The position numbers and the translations under genes were made by a program. A stretch of 64,000 nucleotides of DNA, taken from NCBI RefSeq assembly GCF_004217285.1, contig NZ_SHKS01000007.1, positions 62,001 to 126,000 on the forward strand, in the 5' to 3' direction. Under the pieces are notes generated by a model. The model was not told the origin of the DNA. It did not search any database and saw only the letters and a program-made list of their open reading frames with translations. This stretch comes from Streptomyces sp. BK239 (GTDB taxonomy: Bacteria > Actinomycetota > Actinomycetes > Streptomycetales > Streptomycetaceae). Of this stretch, positions 24,351 through 34,240 are shown piece after piece (the stretch's first letter is position 1; each line of letters begins with the position of its first letter).

Positions 24351-25487
24351 TCAAGCTGCTTCCCACAAACCTGCGTCCAGAATGCGAGCCGCCTTCGTGA
24401 TGCTCCCAGGCATCAAGTGCCGGTAGGTGCGATACGTCTCCTCGATGGATTTGTGGCCCATCCATTCAGCCACGTCGGTGATGGGTATTCCGTTTCCGAG
24501 GGTGTTCGAGGCGAAGTAGTGCCGGAAGCTGTACATCCCCACACCGTCCGCTGCAGGGAGTCCCTTGAAGAGCTTCTGCGCACGCCGACGTTCCATCGGC
24601 TCTGTGTAGTAACCGCTCGGGCCACGCAGCAGGTATCCATCCTTCGTAGCTCCGTGCTTCTCCTCGTATCGTTCCATCGCCTCCCGCACCGAGCGTGGCA
24701 GAGGAACTTCCCGGAACTCTCCCGCCTTGCGGTGCTTCAGCTTTGCCGGCTTGTGTGTGTTGGAGTGGATCTGCTCGTGCACCCGGTAGACGTCATCCGC
24801 CACGACATTGTTTACGTTCACCGCCCGTGCCTCGCCATTTCGCAAACCGCAGCCCACCATCAGGACGATCTCGAGGGCGAGGATGTGATCCGCGACGGTC
24901 AGCGCCGTGTTCACATAGTCGAGGGATGGGATGACCACCTTCTCGCGGACGTACTCCGGTTCCTGGACCCCCTTTACAGGGTCGTCCGCCATGGCCCCCT
25001 TGCCATAGGCATCCCGCAGAATGGCCTTGAGGACCCGGAATATATTCACCTGGTTTCCGCGTCCGACCCCGTCGGTCTCCAACTCATCCAGGAAGCGTTC
25101 CATCACGATTGGCGTGACGGAGTTAAGCTTCCTCGATCCAAGACGGGGGACAATGTGCACGTTGATGGAGCTGTCCACGTGCCAGCCTGTGGAGTACTCC
25201 GTCAGCCTGCGCTGCCGGGGCCGCCACTGCTTCGCGTATTCCGCGACCGTCTGCTGCCCGAGTTCGCGGCGGGCCACGGCAACGGATGGCGCCGTGTTTT
25301 TTTTCTCAGCGTAGATCTGCGTGAGGCGCTCGATTGCATCGTCCTGTGTGTCATAGCCGGCCTCCTCTCGCTGCTTGCCGAGAGCATCCCTGAACCGAAT
25401 CGTGTACGGGTGCGGGCAACGAGTCTGCTTGGCACAGTCGCAGTCCTTGAAGAAGGACCCCATGCCGCGGGCGAGCTGTCGGGCCAC
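24351..25487 (-). CDS. Tyrosine recombinase (integrase) of element 1
   Basis: A 378-residue phage-type integrase. An N-terminal segment with CPHPYTIRFRD leads into a core-binding domain (TVAEYAKQWRPRQ, then MERFLDELETDGVGRGNQ). The catalytic domain shows the first Arg in GCGLRNGEA, a Lys-rich beta segment (HKPAKLKHRKAGEFREVPLP), the SFRHYFAS box, WMGHKSIEE, and the nucleophile Tyr near residue 355 (TYRTYRHL). It is about 88% identical by eye to the integrase at 40460. It catalyses site-specific insertion and excision. No excisionase is seen nearby. The sequence just behind its start contains the 108-bp repeat that also follows int2, so the attachment site is probably there. Confidence 0.93.
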   Translation of the reverse strand: MARQLARGMGSFFKDCDCAKQTRCPHPYTIRFRDALGKQREEAGYDTQDDAIERLTQIYAEKKNTAPSVAVARRELGQQTVAEYAKQWRPRQRRLTEYSTGWHVDSSINVHIVPRLGSRKLNSVTPIVMERFLDELETDGVGRGNQVNIFRVLKAILRDAYGKGAMADDPVKGVQEPEYVREKVVIPSLDYVNTALTVADHILALEIVLMVGCGLRNGEARAVNVNNVVADDVYRVHEQIHSNTHKPAKLKHRKAGEFREVPLPRSVREAMERYEEKHGATKDGYLLRGPSGYYTEPMERRRAQKLFKGLPAADGVGMYSFRHYFASNTLGNGIPITDVAEWMGHKSIEETYRTYRHLMPGSITKAARILDAGLWEAA

Positions 25488-25606
25488 GTATCGAACCTTC
25501 CGAGCGCAAGTCAGTGATCAGGCACCCGCGCGTGCGCAGCGGGCAGGAAGTCAGCAAGCGGAGACGCCGCTGCGACGCATGCTGACCAGTGGCCTCCATC
25601 ATGCTC

Positions 25607-25714
25607 CTGACCTGTACAAACGTCCAAATGCTAGATCCTGGACTTGATCAAAGTTCGCAGCACTTTGGACTCGTAGAAGACGGCTCCCCGCCAGCTTCCT
25701 GCAGGTCAGGGGCG
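25607..25714. repeat. 108-bp direct repeat, copy 1 (candidate att region of element 1)
   Basis: It aligns base for base, without gaps, with 41739-41846: 87 of 108 positions agree by my count. The longest shared run is GAAGACGGCTCCC, preceded by blocks such as GCTAGATC and TGGACTTGA. It lies 120 bases behind the int1 start, as the other copy lies 128 bases behind int2. The exact crossover core cannot be fixed from sequence alone. Confidence 0.65.
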
Positions 25715-26825
25715 TCGTTCACTGTATACGGGCACGCGTCGAACTCGAGATGTCGAGGAACATCGGTTGTCTCTCACGACTACGCTCTCTACCTGCACTT
25801 TTACGAGAGCCTGGCTGCCGTGACAGCGCTGATCTGGCATCTGTTCGGGCAGCCGTTTCGGAATTTTCAGGGCCTGATGCTGATCAGTTGCTGAGTTACC
25901 TGATGATGCATCAGGCAAATGGGCGGCCTCTCAGCACGCAATCGCGAGGTATCGGCCGCAAAGTGAGCTGGTGGACGCGGCACAACAGTTGTCGCCGTCG
26001 GCGCAGGAGGCTCTACGAGAAGCGCAGTGCCCGCCCTCCTCTCGGTCGCGCCCCGGCCGCGCTTTCCGTAAGGGTTAGGGAGCATCTGGATGGGTGGGGG
26101 CGTGGGTCACCCCCAGGAGGCGCCAGCTGCCCGCGTGCTGGCGGCCGCGCGGACCTCGCTCTCTCCTAGCTCGAAGCGGCCGCCTTCGCCCGCGGTCGCC
26201 TCCACCTCGTGCAGGTAGGGCTGGCTGCCGGAGCCGACCCGGAAGTTAAGCCGGGACCGTCATCGCCGGACGGTTCCGAGGAAGGCTTTCCGACAGTTAC
26301 CCGACACCCAGCAGGTCTCGTCCATGCGGTGCGAGCCGTGCAGGTCGGCGTGGTGGGAAGCAAGTTGGTGAGCGGCGAGGCGCAGCCGGTTCGACAGGTG
26401 GGCATCCGTGGGGTGGGGCGCTCATCACGAGGTCGAGTGGCGCGGGCTGCGGGCTGCGGGTGTCGTGGGACTGGCTGGCGCGCTGCCCGCCCGAAGCCCA
26501 TACCCCTTTGCTGACCTGGTGTTTTCCGGGACGTTGTACGTTGACATGGTCCCGGAGGAGGTTGCAGTCCTTTGGGGCTCTTTCAAGTCTGTCGTGGGCG
26601 AATGCCCTGCCGACGCCGCACGTGAGGCGCGCCAGTTGGACCCCTCCGGGCGACTGAGCGGCGATCTCTTCGCTCCCTCGAGCCTTGGAGAGATTTTCAC
26701 TGCCGCGGCCCCGCTTCCTGCGCATAAACGCACAAACTTGATAGAAGCGCAGTAAAAGGGCGACCCGCCTTCTAGCAGGGATCCATGACACAGCCGCCGC
26801 GCACGATATCGAGGACCGTTCACAG
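25715..26825. other. Left end of element 2; no convincing gene
   Basis: This 1.1-kb stretch lies between the int1-side repeat and the pPIWI-RE operon. Base composition is more even than in the genes. One plus-strand frame, 26408-26755 (115 aa, containing YPFADLVFSGTLYVDMVPEE), has a protein-like stretch but no binding site or family. Others are rich in Arg and look random. The stretch just before 26826 is AT-richer (AAACTTGATAGAAG, near 26735) and could hold the operon promoter. Confidence 0.4.
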
Positions 26826-28019
26826 ATGCTTGCCCTCGAAGCAACGCCAGCCGAGATCGATGAGCTGGATCAATGCCAGCGCGACGCTCTTGATGCGTGC
26901 GTGATCGCAGCAATGACGTTGTGCACCCGCGAGGGGGATGCGCGGGGTCGTGCGCGCCTCCTGATGGAGTGTCACGGCCGCTATACGCGGTCGTGGGGCG
27001 TATTCGGTAAAGCAGCTTCGTTCCCTGCCTTCCTGAACCAGTTGCAGTCGGCTCCCGTTGGCGCATTGTTGCCGGGGCCTGCGTCGTGGTCAGAGATCTG
27101 GGAGGTGCGTCTGCTGGAGAATGACGGCACCGCCACGGCCACTCTGACGCGTCTGATCATGGAAGCGTCCGGTCAGGCCCACGAGGTGCCTGGTCTCTCG
27201 GCTGATCTGCGGCACCTTCACAGTGTGCTGCGAGCCCTGGGGAAGCTTCCGCCAGGAGCGCGGCTGGCTCGCATCGCGGCCGAGGCGGTGCAGCACGCCG
27301 TATTTCGCACTTTGCAGCAGGCCGGGTTCGCCGCCTACACCGAAGGCCGCAGGACCTTGGTGAACGAGCCCGTCCTTGGACGGCGTGCCCTGTCTCGCTA
27401 TGCCCTTCTCACGGACCTGGGGGTGTATACGGGCATTTCCCCCGTCCGGCAGTTCGCCAGCCAGTGGGCGCCATGTCCGCTGTGTAAGTGGACCATGCGG
27501 GCAACGCCACGAGGCCGCCACAGCGCGGAGTTGGCCTGTGAGGACGAGCGTCATCGCCAACGGGGTGCGCGCTTCAAGATGGAGTCGGACGACGGACAGT
27601 GGCGGCTCAAGCCACTGGGTGAGATCCGGGAGAAGCCCGAACTCCGCCCTGTCGAAGGGTGGATCGCTCTGTCGTACGGGCTGTGGCAGTGGATCACGAT
27701 CCCCGGGTTGCTGGAGATTGACCTGGAGGCGCTTGTTCACGGCGCAGGCGCAGATGTTCGCCTGTGGCCGTTCGGCGACAGCTACGACCTCCACATCACG
27801 AAGAACGGCATCACCTGGCGTGTCGATGTCAAGACCTGGGCTGACCCACAGGGCATCGCGGAGCAGATGCGCGCGGATCCGGAGGGCTGCTCAGGTCTGA
27901 CCGTGGTCATCCCCGAGCATCTACGCGGATACACCGCTGTGCTCAACCGGGTGCTAGGCCCATTCGGCGCGAGGGTGATCACGGACCTGGATCTCGTCGT
28001 GGAGGTTCGCGCGGCATGA
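26826..28019 (+). CDS. PD-(D/E)XK nuclease of a pPIWI-RE three-gene island
   Basis: A 397-residue protein from ATG 26826, GAGG 11 bases upstream. The N-terminal half is helical. A zinc-binding pair CPLC (217-220) with further Cys/His (ELACEDERH) lies in the middle. The C-terminal third holds a PD-(D/E)XK site: E in LLEIDLEALV, D321 in YDLHI and D334-V-K336 in WRVDVKTW, followed by a helix with Q. This architecture and the position ahead of a DinG-type helicase and a PIWI/RNase H protein fit the REase partner of the pPIWI-RE island described computationally by Burroughs, Iyer and Aravind. It should be the DNA-cutting component. Its TGA overlaps the next ATG (ATGA). Confidence 0.75.
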   Translation: MLALEATPAEIDELDQCQRDALDACVIAAMTLCTREGDARGRARLLMECHGRYTRSWGVFGKAASFPAFLNQLQSAPVGALLPGPASWSEIWEVRLLENDGTATATLTRLIMEASGQAHEVPGLSADLRHLHSVLRALGKLPPGARLARIAAEAVQHAVFRTLQQAGFAAYTEGRRTLVNEPVLGRRALSRYALLTDLGVYTGISPVRQFASQWAPCPLCKWTMRATPRGRHSAELACEDERHRQRGARFKMESDDGQWRLKPLGEIREKPELRPVEGWIALSYGLWQWITIPGLLEIDLEALVHGAGADVRLWPFGDSYDLHITKNGITWRVDVKTWADPQGIAEQMRADPEGCSGLTVVIPEHLRGYTAVLNRVLGPFGARVITDLDLVVEVRAA

Positions 28020-31000
28020 GCCGGACTCTCGCGGCGGCTCTCGCGCTAGCTGAGCACTACTTCCCGGCAAAGGACGACGCAGGCCGTGCAGTCGTCCGGC
28101 TGGAGGACGCCCACGTGCTGATGTCAGGGCAGGCGGCACAGGTGTGGCCCGAATGGGACTCGCTGACGTACCCCGAGCAGCAGCGCATCGGACGGCTAGT
28201 CGCTCAGCGGTCTCGCGGCGAGGCCGATCTGACGTCGGTACAACGCCGTGTGCGCAAGTGCTTCGACCAGCAGTGGGAAGATCCCGTCTTCTACCGCTAC
28301 ACCGCAGGGGCCCGAGATGGCTGGCGCATGGTGGAGGTCTACCCGCGCCACGGCCAGGACCCGCTGGAGTCGGCGGATCGGCTGCTCGTGCCCACGGACC
28401 GGGAGGTCCAGATCCGCGTGGCCAGTGGTGGCGGCTGGGTCGCCACCAGCTCCCGCGGTCCGCTGCAGCTGGCCTTCGAGACCACCGCTATGCCCTACAA
28501 CCCGCCCGTCATCACCACGGTCGACGCGACCGGCCCGATCCCTATCAACCCGAACGTACTGAGCTGGCTTACACGCAAGACCGACGTCGGAATGGGCGGC
28601 GATCCGTTCCGGGAGCGACAGGTGGGGCTTCTGCTGAGCGGCACGATGGGGGGAGGGGAACTTCCGCAGTCCGCAGTGCTGATGGACCCCGGGCTGATGC
28701 GTCATCTGAGCGCACCGACGGGTGTGGGAAAAAATGTGTTCGCCCGCGCCCAGGCCAAGCAGCTGGCCCGGGACGGTTACACAGTCACCCTGCTGGTCAG
28801 CGACAACGCTGACGTCTTCGGCGAGGTGGCCACGCTGCGGCGGGAGCTGGCCGCCTTGAGCCTCGATGTGGCGGTGACGCCCTTGATCGCGCCGGGAAGT
28901 CGCCACGAGTTCACACTCCAGATCGCGCACAAGGCGGTCGACGAGCACACTGCCCTCTCCCAGATGCCGGCCGACCTCATGGAACGCCTGGCCGAGTCGG
29001 GCTATGGCTGCGCGGTTAGGGCGCAGTTGGAGGGGCGCGACGCCTTCGGTGACGGGCGGGAGCCGTGCAGCAGCCTGCGTCATACGGACCCCGACGGCCC
29101 CCAAGGTGCCGCCTTGTGCCCATTCGTGAACCGATGTGACAAGTTTTCCCATATCCGGGCTGCCTGCTCGGCCCAGATCATCGTGACGACGCATGCCTGT
29201 TTCCAGCGCGGCATGGTGAAGGTCCCCGTCATCGTGGACGGCGAACTGCGTCGTCAGGTGAGCGTGCGCGAGACGCTGCTGCGTCTCTCCCACCTGGTGA
29301 TCATTGATGAGGTCGACGCCTACCAGTCCCATGGCTTCGAATCGTCGCAGAGCTTGGTGCTGGCGTCGGTCAGCGAACCGAACACCATGATGCGAAAGAT
29401 CCGTGACAACCTGCACCGTGCCCCTGAACGGCTGCGGCTGGAGGCGCGGGGACCGCTGACTCGGGCCGTCTTCCTCTCCGAGCAGCTCTTGGACCTGGCC
29501 AGCAGTGGCGAGGTGTGCACGGAGACGTACCAGGCGCATGCGTTGGCCTCCGGGCAGGACCCGCGACGGATGCGGCAGGTGCTCCGCGACCGCCGGCGCT
29601 GGTATCAGCCGCATCATTGGGACCGCGAACTCCTGGAAGATCTCATCGGTGTAGAGGTCGATGACAGCGCCTCCATCGCGCAGATGGACCAGCTGCAGGC
29701 CCTGCTGCCACCTGTCGCTGCCCGTCCGGAAGACCGCGTTTCCGCTGCTGTGTTGCCGGACCATCTGCGGCAGATCCCTAACGTGCTGGAGCGGATGCTC
29801 AGTATTGACGAAGGCGGTCAGTGGGAACTCGATGAAACCAAGGAGTTGCTGCGTGAAATCGTGGAGAAGGCCGTCACCAAGCTCGCCAAGGCCCGCGAAC
29901 GCAAGAAGAGGGACACGGGTCAGCAGGCCCACGAAGCGCCACCGCATCCCGAGCAGAAGAGCCGCAGCGATAAGCGCCAGGAGCTGTCCGCCCCGGTCCT
30001 CGCCGTTGGGGTCTTCCACGCGGTGATGATGAAGGCATGGCTGAGCGCGTTGAACCACACCGTGTTCGATCTCGCCGATCGGGCCGGTGAGCTGGCTGGT
30101 CACGGCATCGACGCCGCCTCAGCGGTGGCGGATGCGGTCGGACACCGCGACACCGGCAACATCGTTCCCTTCGGCCCGCTGGGACAGCAGATCAGCGGAT
30201 TCCGGTTCGAGGGCCTGGATGTCCCCACGGCAAAGCCCCGCCTGCTCATGGAGGTGTTGCGCGGCGATCCGCACACCGAGACCGCCTACCTCGGCGACAT
30301 CGTGTCGCTGGCCCTCGCCGGCCACCGCAGGGTCATCCTGGGCATGTCAGCAACCGGATATCTGCCCCGGGCCGCACGGACACACCTGCTAGCCGAACCT
30401 CAGTGGACAATGCCCGACGCTCAACAGGGCGGCCTCGTCATCTTTCGAAGCACCCCCGTCATCGACCAGCGCACCCTGGCGGTGGGCAGCACTCCCTACC
30501 GCGAACGCGCCCAACGCGTCGCCGCACTGGCCAGCGGATACGCGCCTGCCCTCATCGCAGACCTAGCCCGCTTGGCCGCTGACCCGGTCACCGCACATCG
30601 GGCCCGGGCTCTGATCGCCGTCAACTCCTACGCACAGGCACGCTGGTTCGCCGCCGCCTTGTACGAAGCCGCGCTGGCCTTGGGCCGCAAGCTGAAGATC
30701 TGCGTCGCCACCCCCGACAAGGAGGACCCCGACCTGCCGCCGGTTCCCGACGCGGTCAGCCTGGTCACCCGCGACCAGTTCTCGCAGCTCGCCGACCGAG
30801 GCGGGGACGTCCTCATCTCACCGCTTCCGCGCACCGAGCGGGGCCTGAACATTCTGACCACGGCGCCGTCGGGGAAGCGGGAGTCGGCGATCACGCTGAT
30901 CGGACTCGCCATTCGCCCGGTCATGCCGGTGGATGAGCCGCCCGTCCTGGCCGCCAGCATCGCTTCCTGCGCCTGGCGTTCCACCCCCCGTAAAGGCTCT

Positions 31001-31399
31001 CCTGCAGTCCGCCTCGCCGCGGTCCGCAAGATGGCCCGGCAGCGTCTGTGGGCTATCCTCGCGGCCCCCAAGCGGTTCACCGCCCTCCCCGACGATCTCC
31101 GCAGTGAGCTGATCGCCACCCTGCTCGGGCAGTGCATCCAACTGGCCGGCCGCGGCAGGCGGGGCCAGACGCACGTCGAACTGCACTTCATCGACGGCGC
31201 CTTCCACGACACCACCTGGGGCAGCGACCTGCCCACTCTGGTGCGCGACCTGTACACGAGCTACACCCCCAAGGAACTGGCCGGCACCGGCCGCACCTAC
31301 GGGTACACCGCCGAAGAGTTCCTCGATTATGCCCAGGCCCCCCAGCTGCGCGCCGGCCTGCGGGACGGATACCCCGACCACTTCGGAGTTGCCGCATGA
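28016..31399 (+). CDS. DinG/XPD-type superfamily 2 helicase of the pPIWI-RE island
   Basis: A 1127-residue protein in an ATGA overlap. The P-loop APTGVGKN (233-240) has Asn where Ser/Thr is usual. A cysteine-rich region, with CPFVNRC near 367-373 and ACSAQIIVTTHACF after it, matches the iron-sulfur domain and the DxxxxNH motif of DinG/XPD helicases. Walker B is IIDEVDAY near 430. The second half has a linker with charged repeats (ARERKKRDTGQQ), then GMSATGYLPRAARTH (motif III) and C-terminal helicase motifs, ending in a Q.AGRGRR block (QLAGRGRRGQTHVEL) like motif VI. It should unwind duplex or hybrid DNA using ATP. In the proposed model it cooperates with the PIWI protein on R-loops. It is longer than ordinary DinG, as expected for this family. 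Confidence 0.8.
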   Translation: MSRTLAAALALAEHYFPAKDDAGRAVVRLEDAHVLMSGQAAQVWPEWDSLTYPEQQRIGRLVAQRSRGEADLTSVQRRVRKCFDQQWEDPVFYRYTAGARDGWRMVEVYPRHGQDPLESADRLLVPTDREVQIRVASGGGWVATSSRGPLQLAFETTAMPYNPPVITTVDATGPIPINPNVLSWLTRKTDVGMGGDPFRERQVGLLLSGTMGGGELPQSAVLMDPGLMRHLSAPTGVGKNVFARAQAKQLARDGYTVTLLVSDNADVFGEVATLRRELAALSLDVAVTPLIAPGSRHEFTLQIAHKAVDEHTALSQMPADLMERLAESGYGCAVRAQLEGRDAFGDGREPCSSLRHTDPDGPQGAALCPFVNRCDKFSHIRAACSAQIIVTTHACFQRGMVKVPVIVDGELRRQVSVRETLLRLSHLVIIDEVDAYQSHGFESSQSLVLASVSEPNTMMRKIRDNLHRAPERLRLEARGPLTRAVFLSEQLLDLASSGEVCTETYQAHALASGQDPRRMRQVLRDRRRWYQPHHWDRELLEDLIGVEVDDSASIAQMDQLQALLPPVAARPEDRVSAAVLPDHLRQIPNVLERMLSIDEGGQWELDETKELLREIVEKAVTKLAKARERKKRDTGQQAHEAPPHPEQKSRSDKRQELSAPVLAVGVFHAVMMKAWLSALNHTVFDLADRAGELAGHGIDAASAVADAVGHRDTGNIVPFGPLGQQISGFRFEGLDVPTAKPRLLMEVLRGDPHTETAYLGDIVSLALAGHRRVILGMSATGYLPRAARTHLLAEPQWTMPDAQQGGLVIFRSTPVIDQRTLAVGSTPYRERAQRVAALASGYAPALIADLARLAADPVTAHRARALIAVNSYAQARWFAAALYEAALALGRKLKICVATPDKEDPDLPPVPDAVSLVTRDQFSQLADRGGDVLISPLPRTERGLNILTTAPSGKRESAITLIGLAIRPVMPVDEPPVLAASIASCAWRSTPRKGSPAVRLAAVRKMARQRLWAILAAPKRFTALPDDLRSELIATLLGQCIQLAGRGRRGQTHVELHFIDGAFHDTTWGSDLPTLVRDLYTSYTPKELAGTGRTYGYTAEEFLDYAQAPQLRAGLRDGYPDHFGVAA

Positions 31400-34152
31400 A
31401 CCCGTGTCCCCCCGGCGACGAGACCCGCAAGCGCGCCGGCCTCCTGCAATACCGGACCGACGCCAACGTCCTGGGCACCGTCTATGCCTACCGCCCCGGC
31501 CCGACGGCCTTTGGTCTCTGGTGCGACCTGTGCAGCGCCTACAAGGAACGCTTCGGTGACAAGAAGAAGGGCGTGCAGCCCCCGTACCGCTCCCTGGAGG
31601 CCATCCTGCGGGCCGTTCTCGGTGACTGGGCACGCTGGGACGTAAACGACGGGCAGGCGCAGCTGATCACCGGCGCAGAGATGACAGCCGAGGACCGCTA
31701 TGACGTCTTCCTGTACTGGGGCGAAGCGATCTTCTCCGACGGGCACGGCAGACAGCTCGCCCAGCAGTTGTCCGAGCTGGTCGCCCGGGCCCCGCTCCTG
31801 CCCTACCCCGACCTCCCGCGCCCGGTGGCCGGACGACGCACCCTGAGCTGGTGGCCCGGCGAACTCGCCCGCTGGCGCCTGGCCGAGGATCTGGCCCGCA
31901 TCGACTGGAAGCTCGGCTCCAACGATCCGGTCCGCTTCACGTTGTGCACGGACGGCACGCTCGCTGCCATCGGCCACGAGCTGCCCAGCGCACCCGATGC
32001 CCAGGGAAGAATCCGCCGCCTCCTGCCCCGCATCAAGATCGGCACGGCAGCCACAGGACACTCCTCACGCCACGCAGTCACCATCAACGCCGTCACCACA
32101 CTGCTGGCCAACCGGTGGTACGGCGTCGCCACCGTCCTGCTCTCCAACCCCGAGCAGCCGCTCGCGGTCGCCGCTCAGACTGATGGACCTGCATGGCAGC
32201 GTCGCTTGAACGTGCCCGCCGTCGCCGCCAGCCGACGGCTCGCCGGCCTATCCCGGCTGAACCGACGCGTCCCGCCCTTCCCCGAGACACTGGACGAACA
32301 GGCCATCACGCCCGATGCCGAACTGAGCACGGTGCGGGCCGTTGCTCCCAAGAGTGTCGTCACGCCCGGCCTCGGCCGCGGCCACGGGATGGAGATGTTC
32401 CGCCGGATCGAGGAGCACATCGACGAATACTGCGAGCGCTACCGATCCCGCAGCCCGCTGTATGTCGAGGTGCCGGACCTCTCCGTTCCCCCGGGCAAGA
32501 CTGGCATCCGTATCAGCGGCCCGATCCTTCCCCAACACCTGCCCGCCGCCATGGACGCTGCCCAGCTCGACACGGTCCTGGTCGTGGTGCTGTGGCACAC
32601 GGATGAGGTTCGTGCCCGCCTCCAGCGCGAGATCGCCCGGCAGTGGAACCTCCGGGACGACTTCGTCGCACCGGACAACACCGTCGTGCCCGATGTGATC
32701 CCGGGCCGTGTGCACCTGCTGTTCCTGGAGGACAAAGCCGGTGCGCTCACGCACGGCCCCGCATCCTCAGCACACCGCCAACAGCAGCTCGAGACCCTCC
32801 TGGCTCCACATCGCGCGCCAGGACTGACGATCGCAGCCCTGTGCGAGACCCAATGGGATCCCGACCGCAAGTTCGCCAGTCCGGAGGAGAAGGAACAGGC
32901 TGAGGCCGAAGACGGCAAGTGGCCTTCGAAAGCCGCGCTGGCCCGCATGGGTATCACATCGCAGTACATCAAGCAGGCCCCTGCCCCCGTCCCCACGCAC
33001 AAGAAGAACGGCGAGCCCTGCTCCCCCAAATACATCGAGAAGGCCACCGCAGCACGGGAGTCGGGCCTCGCCAACTCAACCGAGAACTCGTTGCGCGACA
33101 TGCTCCGCGGCCTCGGCCTCGCCGACCACCGCCTCGGCGCGGCCTTCGGCCCGCTCCCGCTGCACCCTTGGTGGCACATCGGCATCCACGTACGACGCCA
33201 CAACCAGCCACGCCAGTACGGCCAGCGCAACACCAAACCCGCCCCCATCACCACCACGCTCACCGCCATCCGCCCCGCCGGCGGCCCCAGCGAACCATGG
33301 ACCATGTGGGCCTACTCGCCCGTCACCTCCCAATGGGCCCCCTACCTCCACACCCGCCTCGCCGTGCACGCCACTGAACTCGGACTCGACGTCTCTGACT
33401 TCGAAACCGTCGGCGACGAGAGCCACCAAGCATCCGCCGCAGCACAGATCACCGAGGCCGCTCTGCTAGCAGCCCGAACCCAACTGCCCCAACCAGGGCC
33501 CATGGTCATCTACGTCAACGGCGACACCACCGAGTACATCTGGGCCGGCCTTCGAGACGAGAACATCGGCCAGCAGCCCACCAGCGACCTCCCACGACCA
33601 GCCTCGTGGCTGCCCGGACACGGCCTTCCGCGGGCACAGCGCCCACTGGCAGTGGTGCGCACGATCACCGAACTTGAACGCATCGGCCGCCCCACCGGCG
33701 CCTACGTCTACGGCAAGGACGGTCAATGGCGCCGGACCGGCACCACCAACAGTCCTTTCCAGCTTGTCTCGGACGACGGTGTAACCTACCTGCCCGACTT
33801 CCTCCTCATCAACGTCCCGCGCACATATGCCGCTGGTCCCGGTGGCCGCTTCGGAGGTGAATACACCCGACTCGCCCCGCAGGCGACAGCACGGCAAGGA
33901 AAGAACGGATACGCCCACACCGCAGTACGCCTCACCGTCATCCTCGCGGCCGAGGCAGCCGATGCAGATCTCATCGGCAAAGTCGGCGTCGTACTCACCA
34001 ACCAGGGCGTCAGTTGGGATGGTCGACAGACCGAGCCCACACCTCTTCGTCTAGCAAGACAGATCGACAAGGACCACCCCTACTGGCGACGCAGCTGCGA
34101 GGAGGCGGCGCCGCAGACTCCAGAAAACAACGAATCCGGCGACCATCCGTGA
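31396..34152 (+). CDS. pPIWI-RE protein (PIWI/RNase H-fold)
   Basis: ATG 31396 overlaps the helicase stop (ATGA); the frame is open further upstream but that part is shadow. The 918-residue protein begins NPCPPGDETRKRAGLLQYRT. Its N-terminal part is unassigned (X-like region of the family), and the C-terminal part from about residue 580 is an RNase H-like fold: HPWWHIGIHVRRHNQP, then TLTAIRPAGG, MVIYVNGDTTEYIWAG and a final GGEYTRL, KNGYAHTAVRLTVILA and GVVLTNQGVSWDG. These blocks and the gene order fit the pPIWI-RE family, named for a conserved Arg-Glu pair in the PIWI module; I cannot place that pair with certainty. The family is thought to bind nucleic-acid guides or R-loops in defence against invading DNA. 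Confidence 0.75.
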   Translation: MNPCPPGDETRKRAGLLQYRTDANVLGTVYAYRPGPTAFGLWCDLCSAYKERFGDKKKGVQPPYRSLEAILRAVLGDWARWDVNDGQAQLITGAEMTAEDRYDVFLYWGEAIFSDGHGRQLAQQLSELVARAPLLPYPDLPRPVAGRRTLSWWPGELARWRLAEDLARIDWKLGSNDPVRFTLCTDGTLAAIGHELPSAPDAQGRIRRLLPRIKIGTAATGHSSRHAVTINAVTTLLANRWYGVATVLLSNPEQPLAVAAQTDGPAWQRRLNVPAVAASRRLAGLSRLNRRVPPFPETLDEQAITPDAELSTVRAVAPKSVVTPGLGRGHGMEMFRRIEEHIDEYCERYRSRSPLYVEVPDLSVPPGKTGIRISGPILPQHLPAAMDAAQLDTVLVVVLWHTDEVRARLQREIARQWNLRDDFVAPDNTVVPDVIPGRVHLLFLEDKAGALTHGPASSAHRQQQLETLLAPHRAPGLTIAALCETQWDPDRKFASPEEKEQAEAEDGKWPSKAALARMGITSQYIKQAPAPVPTHKKNGEPCSPKYIEKATAARESGLANSTENSLRDMLRGLGLADHRLGAAFGPLPLHPWWHIGIHVRRHNQPRQYGQRNTKPAPITTTLTAIRPAGGPSEPWTMWAYSPVTSQWAPYLHTRLAVHATELGLDVSDFETVGDESHQASAAAQITEAALLAARTQLPQPGPMVIYVNGDTTEYIWAGLRDENIGQQPTSDLPRPASWLPGHGLPRAQRPLAVVRTITELERIGRPTGAYVYGKDGQWRRTGTTNSPFQLVSDDGVTYLPDFLLINVPRTYAAGPGGRFGGEYTRLAPQATARQGKNGYAHTAVRLTVILAAEAADADLIGKVGVVLTNQGVSWDGRQTEPTPLRLARQIDKDHPYWRRSCEEAAPQTPENNESGDHP

Positions 34153-34240
34153 ACAGCGAGTTTCACGCGCGGCCGATTTCTCCTCCCAGCAAGCACACAT
34201 AGTTCAAGGCACACACCTCAAACTAGACGCATTCACCAGC

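Noticed and set aside
26166..26791. Several frames before the pPIWI-RE operon, including 26408-26755
   Set aside because: Moderately protein-like but without binding site, family or consistent codon bias; left as unannotated.
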